Shown in pieces: positions 3,734 through 5,296 of a stretch of DNA of 5,296 nucleotides. The DNA is from JAIBJP01 sp035639875 (GTDB lineage: Bacteria; Actinomycetota; Thermoleophilia; Gaiellales; Gaiellaceae). The stretch is taken from assembly GCA_035639875.1 (NCBI GenBank), contig DASQXE010000046.1, positions 1-5,296 of the forward strand, in the 5' to 3' direction. Numbering within the stretch: position 1 is the first letter of the stretch; each line of letters opens with the position of its first letter. The notes beneath the pieces are model-generated. The model was not told the DNA's origin. It did not search any database and worked only from the letters and a program-made list of their open reading frames with translations. A program made the position numbers and the translations under genes.

Positions 3734-5296
3734 ATGGGCGAAGAGCTCATCATCCTGGACGGCTCGGCGTTCTTCTACAGCGATGCGAACGGAGACGTCG
3801 AAGCCGAGGGACCGACGGGGTTCTTCTTCGAGGACGTGCGTCATCTCTCGACCTGGAACCTCACCCTGGACGGGCAGCCGATCGAGCCGCTGACGAGCCG
3901 GCGCGTCGACTACTACTCGGCCCGGGTGGTCGGGTGCCCGGCCGAAGAGGCGAACGGCCTCGTGGTGCGCCGAGACCGCTTCGTCACCGACGGCTTCCAC
4001 GAGGACATCGTCGTCGAGAATCTCGGCGACGCCACCCGGACCGTGCGGGTGGCGCTCGAGTTCGCGTCCGATTTCGCCGACGTCATGGAGGCCCAGGACG
4101 CGGACGAGAAGGGCGCCGGGCGCAGATGGGTAGATCTCGGCTCGCGCTCGGCAACCTTGCAGTACGAGCGGCGCGGCTACAACCGGGGCACGGTCGTCAC
4201 CTTCAGCCGGACTCCGCAGCTCACCCGGCGCTGGGCCAAGTTCAAGCTCACTCTCGCGCCGCGCGAGTCGTGGGAGGTTTGCATCGACGTGACGCCGCTC
4301 GTCGAGGGCCAGCGGCGACCGTCGATCCTGCGCTGCAACTCCTTCGGCGCAGATGTCCCCAAGATGCCGAAGAGCGTCCACCAATGGCTCGAGGAGGCAC
4401 CCGAGCTCGAGACGGACACCGTCGCGTTGAAGCGCATCTACCGGCAGAGCCTCCTCGATCTCGCGGCCCTGCGAATGCGTCCCACGGACGAGCTCGCGTG
4501 GGCGTTCCCCGGCGGCGGCCTCCCGTGGTTCATGACCCTGTTCGGACGCGACAGCCTCATCGCCTCGTATCAGGCGCTCCCGTTTCAGCCGAGCCTCGCC
4601 GAGGCGACGCTGACCGCCCTCGCGGGTCTCCAAGCGAACGAGTGGGACAACTTCCGCGACGGCGAGCCCGGAAAGATCCTCCACGAGCTCCGCCGCGGCA
4701 CGCTCGCGCGCCTGGGCGAGGTGCCGCACACGCCGTATTACGGGTCTCACGACGCGACGCTCCTCTTCCTCATCGTCCTTGATGAGTACGAGCGCTGGAC
4801 CGGGGACGCCGGTCTCGTCCGCCGGTTGGAGGAAAACGCGCGCCGGGCGATCGCGTGGATGGAAGGGCCCGCTGACATCGACGGCGACGGCTGGCTCGAG
4901 TACCTGCGGCGCTCGGGCAGCGACCGGGCGCTCTCATCGCAAGGCTGGAAGGACTCGGACGACGCGATCGTGTTTGCCGACGGCCGCCGGGCGGAGCCGC
5001 CGATCGCGCTCTGCGAGATCCAGGGCTACGCCTACGATGCGCGCCGCCGCACCGCTCGGCTTGCGCGCGAGATCTGGGACGACCAGGAGTTGGCGGCACG
5101 CCTCGAGCGCGACGCGGCCTCCCTACGAGATCGCCTCGACAAGGCCTTCTGGGTCAAGGGTCGCAGCCACTACGCTCTTGCTCTCGACAAGGACAAGCGC
5201 CAGGTCGATTCCCTCACCTCGAACGTCGGCCACCTGCTCTGGAGCGGCGTCCTGGATGAGCGGCGGGCGCGCCAGACCGGCCGCCGCCTCATGCAC
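3734..5296 (+). CDS. Amylo-alpha-1,6-glucosidase/glycogen debranching family enzyme, N-terminal 521 residues (runs off right edge)
   Basis: An unbroken frame of 521 codons from ATG 3734 to the window end. Residues 5-200 match the GDE_N_bis-type N-terminal beta-sandwich: ILDGSAFFYSDANGDVEAEG, then GFFFEDVRHLSTWNLTLDG. From about 225 an (alpha/alpha)6-barrel glycosidase domain begins, with family signatures GLPWFMTLFGRDSLIASYQA (262-281), HELRRGTLARL (317-327), PYYGSHDATLLFL (334-346), GWKDSDDAI (404-412) and PPIALCEIQGYAYDA (422-436). Relatives hydrolyse alpha-1,6 branch points of glycogen or related alpha-glucans, usually in the cytoplasm, and no signal peptide is present here. Asp273 of FGRDS and the acidic residues of GWKDSDD are candidate active-site residues, not confirmed. 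The family usually has about 650-750 residues, so the last quarter or so is missing. No clear ribosome binding site precedes the ATG, and no other in-frame start is near. It may begin a glycogen/trehalose operon downstream. Confidence 0.92.
   Translation, partial: MGEELIILDGSAFFYSDANGDVEAEGPTGFFFEDVRHLSTWNLTLDGQPIEPLTSRRVDYYSARVVGCPAEEANGLVVRRDRFVTDGFHEDIVVENLGDATRTVRVALEFASDFADVMEAQDADEKGAGRRWVDLGSRSATLQYERRGYNRGTVVTFSRTPQLTRRWAKFKLTLAPRESWEVCIDVTPLVEGQRRPSILRCNSFGADVPKMPKSVHQWLEEAPELETDTVALKRIYRQSLLDLAALRMRPTDELAWAFPGGGLPWFMTLFGRDSLIASYQALPFQPSLAEATLTALAGLQANEWDNFRDGEPGKILHELRRGTLARLGEVPHTPYYGSHDATLLFLIVLDEYERWTGDAGLVRRLEENARRAIAWMEGPADIDGDGWLEYLRRSGSDRALSSQGWKDSDDAIVFADGRRAEPPIALCEIQGYAYDARRRTARLAREIWDDQELAARLERDAASLRDRLDKAFWVKGRSHYALALDKDKRQVDSLTSNVGHLLWSGVLDERRARQTGRRLMH

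Noticed and set aside
3725..4750. 341-codon antisense ORF over the debranching enzyme gene, and the 282-codon alternate frame at 3934-4782.
   Set aside because: The plus-strand frame from 3734 carries uninterrupted family signatures. The other frames have Arg/Pro/Ala-rich composition typical of shadows.

Overview
This is a GC-rich window with short intergenic gaps. The gene families are an actinobacterial-type Holin-X protein, DUF3618- and DUF4235-like membrane proteins, a two-CBS protein and a GDE_N_bis-type glycogen debranching enzyme. The tRNA-Thr gene does not encode its CCA end. Together these suggest a chromosomal segment from an Actinomycetota bacterium, possibly a deep-branching lineage such as Thermoleophilia. 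The lineage is inferred from gene content, not from a marker gene.

Left part (1-1498): a VOC/glyoxalase-fold gene on the minus strand runs off the left edge. A divergent gap of about 125 bp follows, then a complete tyrosine-recombinase integrase on the plus strand. The integrase ends 16 bp from the 3' end of an intact minus-strand tRNA-Thr(GGT). An integrase abutting a tRNA 3' end is the classic footprint of a tRNA-targeting mobile element. No excisionase, second att copy or other element gene is visible here, so this is either the right edge of an element extending left or an orphan remnant.

Middle part (1562-3174): a tight plus-strand run of four small membrane proteins: a 42-aa DUF4235-like protein, a 110-aa unrecognised protein with one C-terminal membrane segment, a Holin-X/DUF1469 protein and a DUF3618-like protein. 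A two-CBS-domain protein with a strong ribosome binding site follows, then a perfect 12-bp terminator hairpin. Overlapping reading frames and short spacing argue for one operon. A convergent minus-strand gene (3175-3630) encodes a YtxH-like/BON protein, a family that often accompanies such envelope or stress modules.

Right part (3631-5296): a 103-bp divergent gap holds an 8-bp inverted repeat and a 10-bp palindrome. It separates the BON gene from the first 521 codons of an amylo-alpha-1,6-glucosidase-type glycogen debranching enzyme, which runs off the right edge.

Most genes belong to known families. The least explained parts are the 110-aa membrane protein and the purpose of the membrane-protein/CBS/BON cluster.
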